A program made the translations under genes and the position numbers. This document shows positions 43,018-52,630 of a stretch of DNA of 64,000 nucleotides, piece by piece. The notes beneath the pieces are model-generated. The model was not told where the DNA came from, made no database searches, and saw nothing but the letters and a program-made list of their open reading frames with translations. The first letter of the stretch is position 1, and the number at the start of each line of letters is the position of its first letter. Source of the stretch: JAFGAV01 sp041479055 (GTDB lineage Bacteria; Acidobacteriota; Aminicenantia; Aminicenantales; JAFGAV01); assembly GCA_963702835.1 (NCBI GenBank), contig OY969762.1:2108001-2172000 (forward strand). Direction: 5' to 3'.

Positions 43018-44478
43018 CTACTTCGGCTCTTCTCCGGTCAGCGGATCCCGAAGGCTGATCCGGTGCATTTTCCCCAGCTTGTCCAGGGGGCCGGACCATT
43101 TGTCCCCGCCCTTGTTGCACGGCTCGAAGTCGCCCACGATCATGATGACCGCCTGGTCGGGATGAATATAAGCTTTGGCCACTTCCTGGACCTTGGCCTT
43201 GGTTACGGCCCGGATGTTGTCCCGATAGGTTTTGTAATAGTTCAGCGGCTTGCCTGTCATCTCCAGGTTGGCAAAGGAGGACATAGTCGTCTGGGGAGAA
43301 TCGAAAAAGTTGGAGAAGCTCTCCAGGAAGGAGTTGACGGCGACCTCCATCTCCGCGTCCGAGACGGGCTCACGGCGGATGCGGTTGAACTCGTCCAGAA
43401 TGAGGGAGATAGCATAGCCGACCGTAGAGGATTTGGTCTGGACGTACCCGGCAAACGTCCCCGGATACCCCCACCGGTAGACGAACCGGCTGCCCTGGTT
43501 GTAGGACAATCCCTCGTTCGACCGGACCTTCGTGGTTATGCGGGAGGTGAAGCTGCCGCTGCCCAGAATGAAGTTCATGACCTGAAGGGCGTAGTAATCG
43601 GGGCTGGTGTCTTCCAGGCCCAGATGACCGATGCTGATATAGCCCTGGTTGATGGGCATCTGGATGAAATAGACACCCAGCTCGGGCTGGGGGAATTGCC
43701 GGGAGAAGGAGGGGACGGCCACGCTCTTATTTTTCCAGCCGGCGACAATCTTGTTGATTTTGGCCTTGAGCTGGGCTTTGTTGAAATCGCCCGAGGCAGC
43801 CAGGATGATGTTCCCGGGCACAAAATACTTGGCCTGGACCGCTTTCAGGTCCGCCCGGGTGACATTCTGGTAGGTTTTCTGAGTCGGCTGCCAAGTCAGG
43901 GGATGGTCGCCGTAGATCAGACGCTCGTATTCACGGCTCAACACCCCGGCCGGCTGGTCGTTTTCTTGCCGGAGCTGCTCGACGAGACGGGCCTTAGCCA
44001 GGTTCAGGGCGGCTTCCCGGAATTCAGGGTTCATCAGAACATCAAAGAAAAGGACCAGACCTTCATCGAGGTCCCGGCCAAGAAGGCTGAGTGACAATGT
44101 CGAGGTTCTCTCTTCGACAAAGAAGTTCAGCGAACCGCCCAGGAAATCGATTCGCTCCTCGATGGCGCTGCCTTCTCTGGCCTTGGTGCCTCCCTTGATC
44201 AGCGTATCGCCCAGAACGTTCTCCAGGCCCTTTTTGTCCTTGGCCACATACAGGCCGCCAAAGTCGATAAAGGCGGAGATGTTGACCAGGGGCAGGCTGT
44301 GGTCTTCCTGAAAATAGCCGCGCAGCTTGTTGGCCAGCTCCACCCGGAAAGCTTTGGGGTTGGGCGGCTCGTATCGGAGCGGCGGATATTTCAAATCGGA
44401 GGGTTTCTGGGCTTGGGCCAGCCCCAGCGAAACGCACAGGAAACCGAGAATGATCACCACGCAGAGTATTTTTCTCAT
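43018..44478 (-). CDS. M16-family peptidase homologue lacking the zinc motif
   Basis: 486 aa with signal peptide (ILCVVIILGFLCVSLGLAQA). The M16 fold is clear (VNISAFIDFGGLYVAKDKKG, AVQAKYFVPGNIILAASGDF, GSGSFTSRITTKVRSNEGLS), including the R/Y-type C-terminal segment that contacts substrate. The HxxEH zinc motif is absent: the equivalent stretch reads KKGLENVLGD. This is the usual non-catalytic partner of a heterodimeric M16 protease. The catalytic gene ends 15 bp upstream in the same direction. Confidence 0.88.
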   Translation of the reverse strand: MRKILCVVIILGFLCVSLGLAQAQKPSDLKYPPLRYEPPNPKAFRVELANKLRGYFQEDHSLPLVNISAFIDFGGLYVAKDKKGLENVLGDTLIKGGTKAREGSAIEERIDFLGGSLNFFVEERTSTLSLSLLGRDLDEGLVLFFDVLMNPEFREAALNLAKARLVEQLRQENDQPAGVLSREYERLIYGDHPLTWQPTQKTYQNVTRADLKAVQAKYFVPGNIILAASGDFNKAQLKAKINKIVAGWKNKSVAVPSFSRQFPQPELGVYFIQMPINQGYISIGHLGLEDTSPDYYALQVMNFILGSGSFTSRITTKVRSNEGLSYNQGSRFVYRWGYPGTFAGYVQTKSSTVGYAISLILDEFNRIRREPVSDAEMEVAVNSFLESFSNFFDSPQTTMSSFANLEMTGKPLNYYKTYRDNIRAVTKAKVQEVAKAYIHPDQAVIMIVGDFEPCNKGGDKWSGPLDKLGKMHRISLRDPLTGEEPK

Positions 44479-44493
44479 CGTCCTTCTCCTTCC

Positions 44494-46020
44494 TTAGCGA
44501 CCCATCTTCCGCTTGTAGATGGCCGTCAGGCTGTTGTCCTTAACGAAATACTTGCCCGCCACGCGCTTGACATCGTCATTGCTGACTTTCAGAACGTCGT
44601 CCAGGTCGGTGAGGAGTGAGCGCCAGCCCCGGTTGAGCTCGGCCCGGCCGACCCGGGCGGCCAGGACGTAGGCCAGGCCCAGGCTTCGAATAAAGGAAAC
44701 TTCCAGGCGGTTCTTGGCTTTTTGGAGCTCCTCGGGAGTGACTCCCTCTTTCTTGATTTTTTCAACCTCCGCCCAGATTTCCTTTTCCAGGTCCTCGGGC
44801 TGGACGTTCTTATCGATGCGCGGCATAGCGCTGAATTGAAAGGCGCCGGCGTACCATTGCGGCCGGCTGAAGGCGGAAACGTTCACGGCCATTTGTTTGG
44901 CTTCGACCAGAAGCTTGTAGAGCCGTCCCGTCCCCCCTCCGCCCATGCGGCGGCCGAAGCCGCCGAACCCCCCGCCTCCCCCCGAGCCGAGCACGTCGGC
45001 CAGGACGGCCAGGGCGGCCGCGTCGGGGTGGCCTTCCGGCGGGGTGTGGAACATCATCTGCAGGCCGGTCGGGGCGAAGCCCTCCCCGTACATCCGTTTT
45101 TCGGAGTATTGGGGAGGCTCGCCGGTCCGGATGGGCTCAACATCCGGACCCTTGGGGATGCGGCCGAAGTACACCTCGGCCAGGCGGATGATGTTCTGGG
45201 GGTCAAAATTGCCGACATAAACGGCCACCGCATTGTTGGGTACATAATAGCGGTTGTGAAAATCGAGGAGGTCGGCCTTGGCCACCTTGCGGAGGTCGTC
45301 CATCCAGCCGACGACGCTCCAGTGGTAAGGGGAGGCGGCATAAAAGGCGGCGGCGACCTGCTCGTTGAAAAAGTAACCCGGCCTATTTTCGCTCAGGCGC
45401 CGCTCCTCCATGATCACGTCTTTTTCGGAGTAAAACTCGCGGAAATAGGCGTTCATCATCCGGTCGGACTCCAGAAGCATCTGCAGCTCGACCTTGTTGG
45501 AGGGTAAAGTCACATAGTAGCCCGTGTTCTCGTTGCCGGTCGAGGCGTTGATGGCCGTGCCCCCGTTTTTCATCAGCACGGTCCACAGGTCGTCCTTTAT
45601 AATGAACGCCTTCTCGGCCTTGGCCAACTCGTCGTATTCCTTCTGCCACTGGGTTAGTTTCTCTTTGTCGCCGCCGTCCGCCCTCCAGAATTTCTGGCGG
45701 TAGGTCTTGTCCATGAGCGCGTCGATCTGTTTGTCGATGGCTTCATCCTTGGCGAAATCCGAGACTCCCATCACTTGGGTTCCTTTGAACATCATGTGCT
45801 CATGGATATGAGCCAGGCCGGTCGTCCCCGGCCGTTCGTTGATCGAGCCGACTTTGTAATAGACATGGCAGACGAGGCGCGGAACGCCGGGCATCTGGAC
45901 CATCAGGATTTTCATCCCGTTGGGAAGCAGGTGTTCCTTGACGTCGAGCTTGACCTCGGCGGCTGCAACCAGCGAGGCCAAGGCCAGCAGGGTGAAGAGA
46001 AGGACAAGGGCGCGTTTCAT
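44494..46020 (-). CDS. M16-family zinc peptidase (catalytic subunit)
   Basis: 508 aa, signal peptide (ALVLLFTLLALASLVAA). The inverted zinc motif HIHEH is at 71-75 and the distal Glu lies in SEKDVIMEERRLSENRPG. A glycine-rich insertion (GSGGGGGFGGFGRRMGGGGT) lies near residue 345-365. Known role: peptide degradation with a non-catalytic partner, here the next gene. Exported, so likely periplasmic. Probably forms a heterodimer. Confidence 0.9.
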   Translation of the reverse strand: MKRALVLLFTLLALASLVAAAEVKLDVKEHLLPNGMKILMVQMPGVPRLVCHVYYKVGSINERPGTTGLAHIHEHMMFKGTQVMGVSDFAKDEAIDKQIDALMDKTYRQKFWRADGGDKEKLTQWQKEYDELAKAEKAFIIKDDLWTVLMKNGGTAINASTGNENTGYYVTLPSNKVELQMLLESDRMMNAYFREFYSEKDVIMEERRLSENRPGYFFNEQVAAAFYAASPYHWSVVGWMDDLRKVAKADLLDFHNRYYVPNNAVAVYVGNFDPQNIIRLAEVYFGRIPKGPDVEPIRTGEPPQYSEKRMYGEGFAPTGLQMMFHTPPEGHPDAAALAVLADVLGSGGGGGFGGFGRRMGGGGTGRLYKLLVEAKQMAVNVSAFSRPQWYAGAFQFSAMPRIDKNVQPEDLEKEIWAEVEKIKKEGVTPEELQKAKNRLEVSFIRSLGLAYVLAARVGRAELNRGWRSLLTDLDDVLKVSNDDVKRVAGKYFVKDNSLTAIYKRKMGR

Positions 46021-46534
46021 ACGGTTGTCTCCTTATGGGTAGGGATTGAACTTGCCCGAGACCATCCGGGCATTTTCATAGGCTGGCATGTTTCTATGCC
46101 GTTCTCAATTAAACATATATGATTGTTCAACTCGGATAAAAAGTCAAATCATCGTTGTTTGCCGGAAACACGTCCTTATCTATGATGAGAACTCATTCGG
46201 CTTGGGTATTGGCCTTGCTCGCTGGCCGGATTTTTTACGCCCTTTCTTGCGCTCTTCTCGGGGGCTGCGCAACTCGCCCTCCTTCGGAAGGCTCAAACAT
46301 GCTCGCCAGCCGGCAAAAAGAATGCCGGAAATCCTCGAAGAGCGCTTCGGAAGGGCTAAATCCGGCCTGAGGCTCGCTCCGGCCAATGCCCAAGCCTTTG
46401 CTTTTTTTACTATGGGTCTTACACATTCAGAGCTGATTCCTGCATCTTCCCACTCGAGGGTGCGAGGCGAAATACCTTTGTGATAAAATAATCGGTTATG
46501 AACCTCGAGTCATTCTATCTGCCTGGAGTCTGAA
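46021..46534. other. Intergenic region between divergent peptidase genes
   Basis: 514 bp. Short frames only, none convincing. Near the metalloprotease start, an 8-bp inverted repeat ACTCGAGG (46452-46459) / CCTCGAGT (46503-46510) encloses an AT-rich stretch (TGATAAAATAAT) that could be a -10 region, so a regulator site is possible. Confidence 0.4.
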
Positions 46535-47851
46535 ATGAAAAGAAAATTCATGCCCCACAGCCTTTGGCCGATGCTCGTCCTGGCCGCGGCCTTTATTTTA
46601 ATCCCGGCTGAGGCCGGAAACGTCCAGGCAGTTCCCTCGGCCGACTCCCGCGACCTGGTTTTGTTCAGCGCTGGGGGGCTGGAGCGGCCCGGCGGGTTCG
46701 AGACCGAAAGCGCCTTGCGCTGGCGCACTGTCCAAATAAACCCCGCCCTCAAGCAATCGAACGGGGTCTGTCTCGGAGACCGGCTGTGGGTGACTCCCTT
46801 CGCCGACAGGACCTACCTGGCGGTCGTCGACCGAGTCGAAACGGACATCAACGGCGTGCTGGCCGTCCGCGGCCGGGTCGAGGGCTGGGACTATGCCACT
46901 ATTCTGCTTTCAAGCCGGGGGGAGCAGACCCTGGGAACCTTGAGCCTGCCGGAGCTAGGGTTGGAATTCGAGATCCGCCCCGCGACGGGCGCCCAGGGAC
47001 ATATGGTCCTGGAGGTGAATCCCCGAAACAGGGACGTTCTGGAAGAAGCTCCCGCGCTCGAACCTCCAGCCGCCGAATCGGAAACATGGCCCCGCCTCCA
47101 GTCCTCGGCAGCCTCTAGCGCTCCGTCCGTGGAAACGCGTCTCGACATCATGGTCGTCTACACGCCGGCAGCGCGCGATTGGGCGGCTAGTCGGGGCGGG
47201 ATCGACCTCATCATTAGCCAAGATATCCAGAAAGACATTCTGGCTCTGCAAAACAGCGGCCTGGACATCACCGCCCGGCTGGCGCACTCCGCTCTCATCA
47301 ATTATCAGGAAAACGGCGATTCGGGCACGGACCTGACACGCCTGCAGGGTACGAACGACGGGTTCATGGATGAAGTCCATCAATGGCGGAATTCATACAG
47401 CGCCGACTTAGTTCAGCTTTTGGCCCTGGTCAACGACACGGGGGGCATCGGCTACTTGATGAACAGAACTTCCGGCAACCCCACCTATGCCTTCACTCTG
47501 GTTCGTGTCCAACAGTCGGGCTGGACCTACTCATCTATCCACGAGCTCGGCCACAACATGGGCTGCGGTCACCGCAAAGACCAGGCCGTGCAGCCCGGGC
47601 CGGGGCTGTTTTCTTATTCGGCCGGCTGGCGCTGGATCGGGAGCGACGGCAACAGGTACTGCTCAATCATGTCCTACCAGGATAACTGGGACGGCCAACC
47701 AGTGACCCAGGTCCCATATTTTTCCAGTCCCCTGATCTATTACCTGGGCGCGGCCGTCGGAGATGCCATAAACGCCGACAATACCCGGACGATAAGACAA
47801 ACTGGGCCCATCGTGGGCGCCTACCGCAAGAGACAGGCCGCCAGGCGCTAA
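46535..47851 (+). CDS. Secreted zinc metalloprotease (metzincin, M12B-like)
   Basis: 438 aa. Signal peptide (MLVLAAAFILIPAEAGNVQA), a propeptide-like domain to about 200, then a metzincin catalytic domain. Zinc motif HELGHNMGCGH with H336, E337, H340 and H346; Met-turn SIMSY with M379. A propeptide Cys at 79 (NGVCLGD) might serve as a cysteine switch, but this is a guess. Known relatives degrade extracellular proteins. It stands alone, divergent from the M16 pair. Confidence 0.88.
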   Translation: MKRKFMPHSLWPMLVLAAAFILIPAEAGNVQAVPSADSRDLVLFSAGGLERPGGFETESALRWRTVQINPALKQSNGVCLGDRLWVTPFADRTYLAVVDRVETDINGVLAVRGRVEGWDYATILLSSRGEQTLGTLSLPELGLEFEIRPATGAQGHMVLEVNPRNRDVLEEAPALEPPAAESETWPRLQSSAASSAPSVETRLDIMVVYTPAARDWAASRGGIDLIISQDIQKDILALQNSGLDITARLAHSALINYQENGDSGTDLTRLQGTNDGFMDEVHQWRNSYSADLVQLLALVNDTGGIGYLMNRTSGNPTYAFTLVRVQQSGWTYSSIHELGHNMGCGHRKDQAVQPGPGLFSYSAGWRWIGSDGNRYCSIMSYQDNWDGQPVTQVPYFSSPLIYYLGAAVGDAINADNTRTIRQTGPIVGAYRKRQAARR

Positions 47852-47956
47852 ACGAAAAATTGCGGAGCCGGGTTCAGCCTAAATATTGAAAATCGGGGTG
47901 TGTCAGCTTTTTAAAAAAACAGATATTTCTCCTATTTTAATCTTTGTGCCATAGAG

Positions 47957-50737
47957 CTAAAGTGCAATCACCTTCAGAACCTCATCTCCATAATGGTTAA
48001 TGACTTTTATAGCAATTTTTCCAGTTTCGGGCTTTTTGAAGGCGCGGCTTTTGGTCGAATAAAGGGCAGCCCAAGCGTCCTCGCTTATCTCTGCGCGGAG
48101 GGCACGCTTCAGTTTCTCGTACGGTTCATCGCCTCCGCAGAAATAGGCATGGCGAACAAAGAAAGATTCCCCGTTATAGTTCGTGTCTATAAACCAGCAG
48201 GCAATGTCCTCGGTAGAATTCGACCGGACCTGCCCGGTCGTCGGGTCATAGACATCCACGCCTTTTATTTCGACAACGATTTTGCCGTCTTTATAAGTCT
48301 TGATATCAATATCGGGTTCGCCGAATACCATAAACAGATTCCCGCTCCCGGTTTTCTTTAAAAGCTCGTCGCCCATGGCCAGGTCCGGGTTCATGCGAGT
48401 GATCATGACGTTCAACTTGCCGTAGCGGGCGCTCTCCTCGGCCACGTGCGGGTCAAAGGCAAAGCCGCATACAACGAGCACATCGAACCCCAGGCCCTGG
48501 ACGGCTTCTTTAGCGGCTTCCTTTATGGTTTGAGGAGCAACCGTCCCGTGTTCAGGCCCGATGCAGACGGCCACGCGCCTTGTTTTGCCATCGCTATCGA
48601 TGAATTCCCCGGCGCCTTGAATCCAAACTCCCGGATATGAATCAAGGCGGATGAACTTGACCCCCTCGCCCTTTTTAGTAGTCTTAACGCCCGACGCCCT
48701 GAGGTTTTCGAGGATCATCGCTTCGAAATTGCCCCCAACCAAGCTTCCTGCCTCTTCCTTTTGAGATTTTGGAATTTCTTCTTCACTGGAAAGCACACGA
48801 TGCGGAGAAAGACTTTCAACCGTCAAAGGGCCACTGACTCTGACTTTCTTGTTATCCTCATAAGGCTGGTCATAGAGGATCTCACGCTCAGCGTTTTTTG
48901 CTATGCTTGCGTCCATTTCGGCCTGGCGTTCGCTGCGCAGTTTCCAGAATTCTTTGTGGGCTTCCTTTGCTTCCTTGGGCCACGAGCCATCGATCTCACG
49001 CGGCACTTCCCATTCTTCCCATTTCTTGTGAATAAGCCGATTCAGACGGCCTCGGGCTTCATCCTGTTTTGGCTGCCATTTGGCGTGGATGACGTCGATT
49101 TCTTCGTTGTTGGCAATCGATTTCAGGGTTAAATGCGGAACCCTTTTATAGACAAAACCTCTTTTTATATCGCCGGTGGGCTTTACTTGTGCCGGAATGT
49201 GCCCCACAATTTCGGCTTCTTTGATAAGACCTTCGGGAGAGTCGGCCAGAAGATAAAAGGGATACCGTGCCGCCATAAGGCGGGTTCGAGCAAGCGCCAA
49301 CGCCACGCGACTCGTATCAATAGTAATCCAGCGCCTACCCCATTCTTCAGCAACATAAGCGGTTGTGCCAGAGCCGCACGTCGGATCAAGCACAAGGTCA
49401 CCAGGGTCTGTGGTCATGAGGAGACAACGTTCAATTACTCTGACGCCTGTTTGCACTACGTACAGTTTTTCTTCTGTAAAACTACCAGTCCCGGTATCGG
49501 TCCAGAGGTTAGCAAACGGGTAAGCAGGAAAGTCTTTAATGTAACGGATATATGCTAACGTACTACCTGAAGGTGTTACTCTTTGAGCATAGATCAGCCT
49601 TCTCATGCCTGTTTCATTTGTTTTCCAGAAACCCTTTCCGGAGGTCGCAGTTTGCCCGCTTATTTTCACCGGAAAACTAGTTGTTGCTCCCCCGCTTTGG
49701 CTCGTCATTATATCCAGTCGAAATATTCTTGCATCATTTGGAGTCTCTGACTCGAGGGTTGATTTCTGGGCAGGAGTGAGACGATGACGAACTCCATCTG
49801 CAGTTTCGAGCCAGTTATAGACTCCCGCTTTATCGGTTCCAATTGATTTGAGTTGATATAGTTGTCTATATTTTACTGCTTCTTTTCTTTTAGCGTACCA
49901 AAGCAAAGTATCTGTAGATGATGCTATTAGATTGCTTGTCTGACTTGTCGTCTTAAAAAAGGTTATCTGCGAACAATAATTTTCGCTGCCAAAAACTTCA
50001 TCCATAATGGAACGCACTAGGTGTACATTATCTTCCCCAATTTGTACAATGATGCTACCACTTTCCGTGAGCAATTCGCGAGCAGTAGTTAGCCGATCCC
50101 GCAAATAGGCCAAATAAGAATGGATTCCTAGTTTCCATGTATCCCGATACGCCTTGACCTGTTCCGGCTGTCGAACGGTATCCTCAGCCTTGCCGTCTTT
50201 CACGTCCCGCTTGCGGGTGGAAACCTGCCAGTTGGACCCGAATTTAATTCCATAAGGCGGGTCGATATAGATCATCTGGACCTTGCCCTTGAGCCCTTCT
50301 TTCTCGGCCAGGCTCGTCATTACCAATAGGGAATCTCCCAGAATCATCCGGTTCGACCAATTCTGTTCGTGGTTGTAGAAATCGACCTGCCGCTCAAAAT
50401 CTATGCCGTTGAAATCGGAAAACAGGGACGGCGCGATTTCTTCGTCTTTTCTCCGTGATTCGGCTCGGATGTCTTCAATGATAGCGTGAGGATGGATCTT
50501 TTCCTGGATATAAATGGGAACGGCGGGAACTTCGAGCGGTTTCGAATCCTGCTCGTCTTTCCCTTTCCATACAAGTTGAGGGTCGAGGGAAGGGTCTCTG
50601 GGGTAGAGAATTGTTTTGGGATGGCTTTCGTCCTCTTTTACAAAGTCCCGCAGTTCTTCAGTCGGGATGTTCGTCCGCTTGTCTCTGTGTTTGACGCTTG
50701 CAACTTGAACGGTTTTTTCAGGTTTCTTTTTGGGCAT
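47957..50737 (-). CDS. DNA methyltransferase, Mod subunit of a type III-like R-M system
   Basis: 926 aa, beta-class methyltransferase: motif IV DPPY at 159-162 (MIYIDPPYGIKFG) precedes motif I LDPTCGSGTT near 450. A long C-terminal part (about 500-926) exceeds classical Mod proteins and ends in an unassigned region that may include target recognition or a second nuclease-like module. It should modify adenine N6 or cytosine N4 at the host recognition site. Last gene of the operon, 11 bp after the three-Cys gene. Confidence 0.85.
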   Translation of the reverse strand: MPKKKPEKTVQVASVKHRDKRTNIPTEELRDFVKEDESHPKTILYPRDPSLDPQLVWKGKDEQDSKPLEVPAVPIYIQEKIHPHAIIEDIRAESRRKDEEIAPSLFSDFNGIDFERQVDFYNHEQNWSNRMILGDSLLVMTSLAEKEGLKGKVQMIYIDPPYGIKFGSNWQVSTRKRDVKDGKAEDTVRQPEQVKAYRDTWKLGIHSYLAYLRDRLTTARELLTESGSIIVQIGEDNVHLVRSIMDEVFGSENYCSQITFFKTTSQTSNLIASSTDTLLWYAKRKEAVKYRQLYQLKSIGTDKAGVYNWLETADGVRHRLTPAQKSTLESETPNDARIFRLDIMTSQSGGATTSFPVKISGQTATSGKGFWKTNETGMRRLIYAQRVTPSGSTLAYIRYIKDFPAYPFANLWTDTGTGSFTEEKLYVVQTGVRVIERCLLMTTDPGDLVLDPTCGSGTTAYVAEEWGRRWITIDTSRVALALARTRLMAARYPFYLLADSPEGLIKEAEIVGHIPAQVKPTGDIKRGFVYKRVPHLTLKSIANNEEIDVIHAKWQPKQDEARGRLNRLIHKKWEEWEVPREIDGSWPKEAKEAHKEFWKLRSERQAEMDASIAKNAEREILYDQPYEDNKKVRVSGPLTVESLSPHRVLSSEEEIPKSQKEEAGSLVGGNFEAMILENLRASGVKTTKKGEGVKFIRLDSYPGVWIQGAGEFIDSDGKTRRVAVCIGPEHGTVAPQTIKEAAKEAVQGLGFDVLVVCGFAFDPHVAEESARYGKLNVMITRMNPDLAMGDELLKKTGSGNLFMVFGEPDIDIKTYKDGKIVVEIKGVDVYDPTTGQVRSNSTEDIACWFIDTNYNGESFFVRHAYFCGGDEPYEKLKRALRAEISEDAWAALYSTKSRAFKKPETGKIAIKVINHYGDEVLKVIAL

Positions 50738-50748
50738 ATGAATTTTCC

Positions 50749-51480
50749 TTAACGGAACGCAAGAGAACTATCCAGGGCTGGCATTTCGCTCCAGAGCTTA
50801 CCCTCTAAAAGCCGCCCGCTTTTTTTTCTATTCGTTCCACCCCACTGCTTGAAAAAGAAGGGAATTCCCAATTGCAGGCATTGGTCAAGAATGCCTAAAA
50901 CCCACGATTGGTCCATCGGCCGGGCGCCCGGGCCGGATTCCCCTCCGACTATCGCCCAACTTATGCCGCGAAGGTTGAGCTTCGGCATTGGACCAAGAAG
51001 AGGCTCAAAAGAAATAAACTTGACAGCCGCACGAGTTGCTCTGAGGTGATCGATGCGCTCCATTTGAGAAGCCGCCTCCACAGTAACACCCATCCAGATA
51101 TGCGGAGACCATCCGAGGCGTGAATCAAGTTGAATAAGTCTATCGGATCTTTTGGTAAGGATTTGATACCTGTGCCAATCGGCGTCGTTCATTATATCGA
51201 AGACCCTAAGAATGAATTCGGTGGGCACATCCGGGTGAAATAGATCGCTCATGGAATTGACAAAAATGGACGTCGGCGATTTCCATTTTAAGGGAAGAGA
51301 TAAGCTCTTCTCGTGAAGGGCGATTTTAAACCCCCGGCGATAGTTAGGCTGACCCATGGCCTGGAGTCGAACGGCCATACGCTCGGCGTAGCAATTCTTG
51401 CAGCCGATGCTGATCTTGGAACACCCGGTCACTGGATTCCAGGTCGCTTCCGTCCACTCGATCATAGATTTCAAACCCAT
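50749..51480 (-). CDS. Three-Cys-motif protein (DUF5131, phage Gp37/Gp68 family)
   Basis: 243 aa. The N-terminus IEWTEATWNPVTGCSKIS has the three conserved cysteines C20, C27 and C30 (C-x6-C-x2-C), then YAERMAVRLQ. FVNSMSDLFHPDVP and ILTKRSDRL are typical. Family members occur in phages and beside a TcmP partner; an iron-sulfur, radical-SAM-like role has been suggested from the cysteines, but the reaction is unknown. AAGGGG lies 12 bases before ATG 51480; the second Met (residue 6) is an alternative start. Between the TcmP gene (17 bp) and Mod (11 bp). Confidence 0.85.
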   Translation of the reverse strand: MGLKSMIEWTEATWNPVTGCSKISIGCKNCYAERMAVRLQAMGQPNYRRGFKIALHEKSLSLPLKWKSPTSIFVNSMSDLFHPDVPTEFILRVFDIMNDADWHRYQILTKRSDRLIQLDSRLGWSPHIWMGVTVEAASQMERIDHLRATRAAVKFISFEPLLGPMPKLNLRGISWAIVGGESGPGARPMDQSWVLGILDQCLQLGIPFFFKQWGGTNRKKSGRLLEGKLWSEMPALDSSLAFR

Positions 51481-51497
51481 GAGCTCTTATCCCCTTT

Positions 51498-52622
51498 TCA
51501 AGATAGAAAAGTTACGCTGACATCATCTCCAAATGAATTTCTTTTATGCTTTTTCACAAATATCTTGTTTTCTTTTTCTAGTTGGAGCAGCGCCTCTTTA
51601 TAATTCTTCTTAATAAATCGACGCCCGATATTATGCCTCTTATAGATTTCCTTCATTGTCAGTGACTCTCCTGCAAATTCTCTCAATAACATTTCGCGCA
51701 AATCGTCTATTGGTCTGGCAAGCTCGAACAAAAGCGGTTGCGTTTCGGCATATTGTGCTTCTATTGGATTGTATTCAAATGAGGGCACGCCTTGCTCTGT
51801 TCCCGAGCACTCACTTGCCATAATTTCTTTCATAATCTCATAGCCCTTGAACGCCTTGCTAACAAAAACCAAATGATGACTAGTTCTTGTGCCCCTATCA
51901 TCTTTAAAGCAAAAAGGCAGAACAAAGGGAAAACCTAAATCCCTAAACGCAGACCATAGTTCTTCCAATATCGCCAGTTCTCTTTGTTGAACAGAGAGCG
52001 ATCCCAGCCTATCCCTTAGTATTGCAGCCCTCTGGGTCCCAAACAATGAATCTATGTTTTCTTTAAACAGAGTATTATTTAATCCCATGTTTATTCTTTT
52101 ATAATTAAAAAAGAAGATAACGTCGGATCCCCATGCCGTCAACAAAGAACCAATTAGATTAACAGACAATCCCTTATAGCCCCATGGATCGACAAAGAAA
52201 AGAGTCGGGATGCTTTGGAATCTCCCTAAAGCTGTCAATATATTGTTACTGACTTCAAGCCCGCTAACCGTTGGGCGGAATCTAAGTGAATCAATGCCAG
52301 GGATCGAAAAAAGCTCTTTTTCCAATAGGGAAACTGTTCTCTCATCCTTATCATTAAAAAGTGTAATCAATCGCTCTCTCAGCACAGAATCTTTGATTGC
52401 TTTTTCAATAACTAAAAGAGGAGTTGACTTTGTTCCATCATCGTATTTTCCGGGTCCACAAAATAGATCGACATAAGCGATAACCCAGTCCGGTGGGGTG
52501 GGCGCTCGCTTCAGCGATCCAACCATCACCCTGGCCCAGGCATCAAAATACTTTGTGACGATGCCAAGCTTGACCTTAGATTGTTCGGTAATCTCGTCGA
52601 AAAATGAATCTGTTCGTGGCAT
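51498..52622 (-). CDS. tcmP: Three-Cys-motif partner protein TcmP
   Basis: 374 aa from ATG 52622, 8 bp after the Res stop; a longer start would lie inside res. YVDLFCGPGKY (51-60) resembles the SAM-binding loop of Rossmann methyltransferases and FFVDPWGYKG (142-150) the catalytic-loop position. TcmP proteins are named for their association with three-Cys (DUF5131) proteins, encoded next here. The C-terminal 80 residues look like a winged-helix domain (LTMKEIYKRHNIGRRFIKKN). The gene is visibly AT-richer than its neighbours, suggesting separate acquisition. Function unknown. Confidence 0.8.
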   Translation of the reverse strand: MPRTDSFFDEITEQSKVKLGIVTKYFDAWARVMVGSLKRAPTPPDWVIAYVDLFCGPGKYDDGTKSTPLLVIEKAIKDSVLRERLITLFNDKDERTVSLLEKELFSIPGIDSLRFRPTVSGLEVSNNILTALGRFQSIPTLFFVDPWGYKGLSVNLIGSLLTAWGSDVIFFFNYKRINMGLNNTLFKENIDSLFGTQRAAILRDRLGSLSVQQRELAILEELWSAFRDLGFPFVLPFCFKDDRGTRTSHHLVFVSKAFKGYEIMKEIMASECSGTEQGVPSFEYNPIEAQYAETQPLLFELARPIDDLREMLLREFAGESLTMKEIYKRHNIGRRFIKKNYKEALLQLEKENKIFVKKHKRNSFGDDVSVTFLS

Positions 52623-52630
52623 GTCAAATA

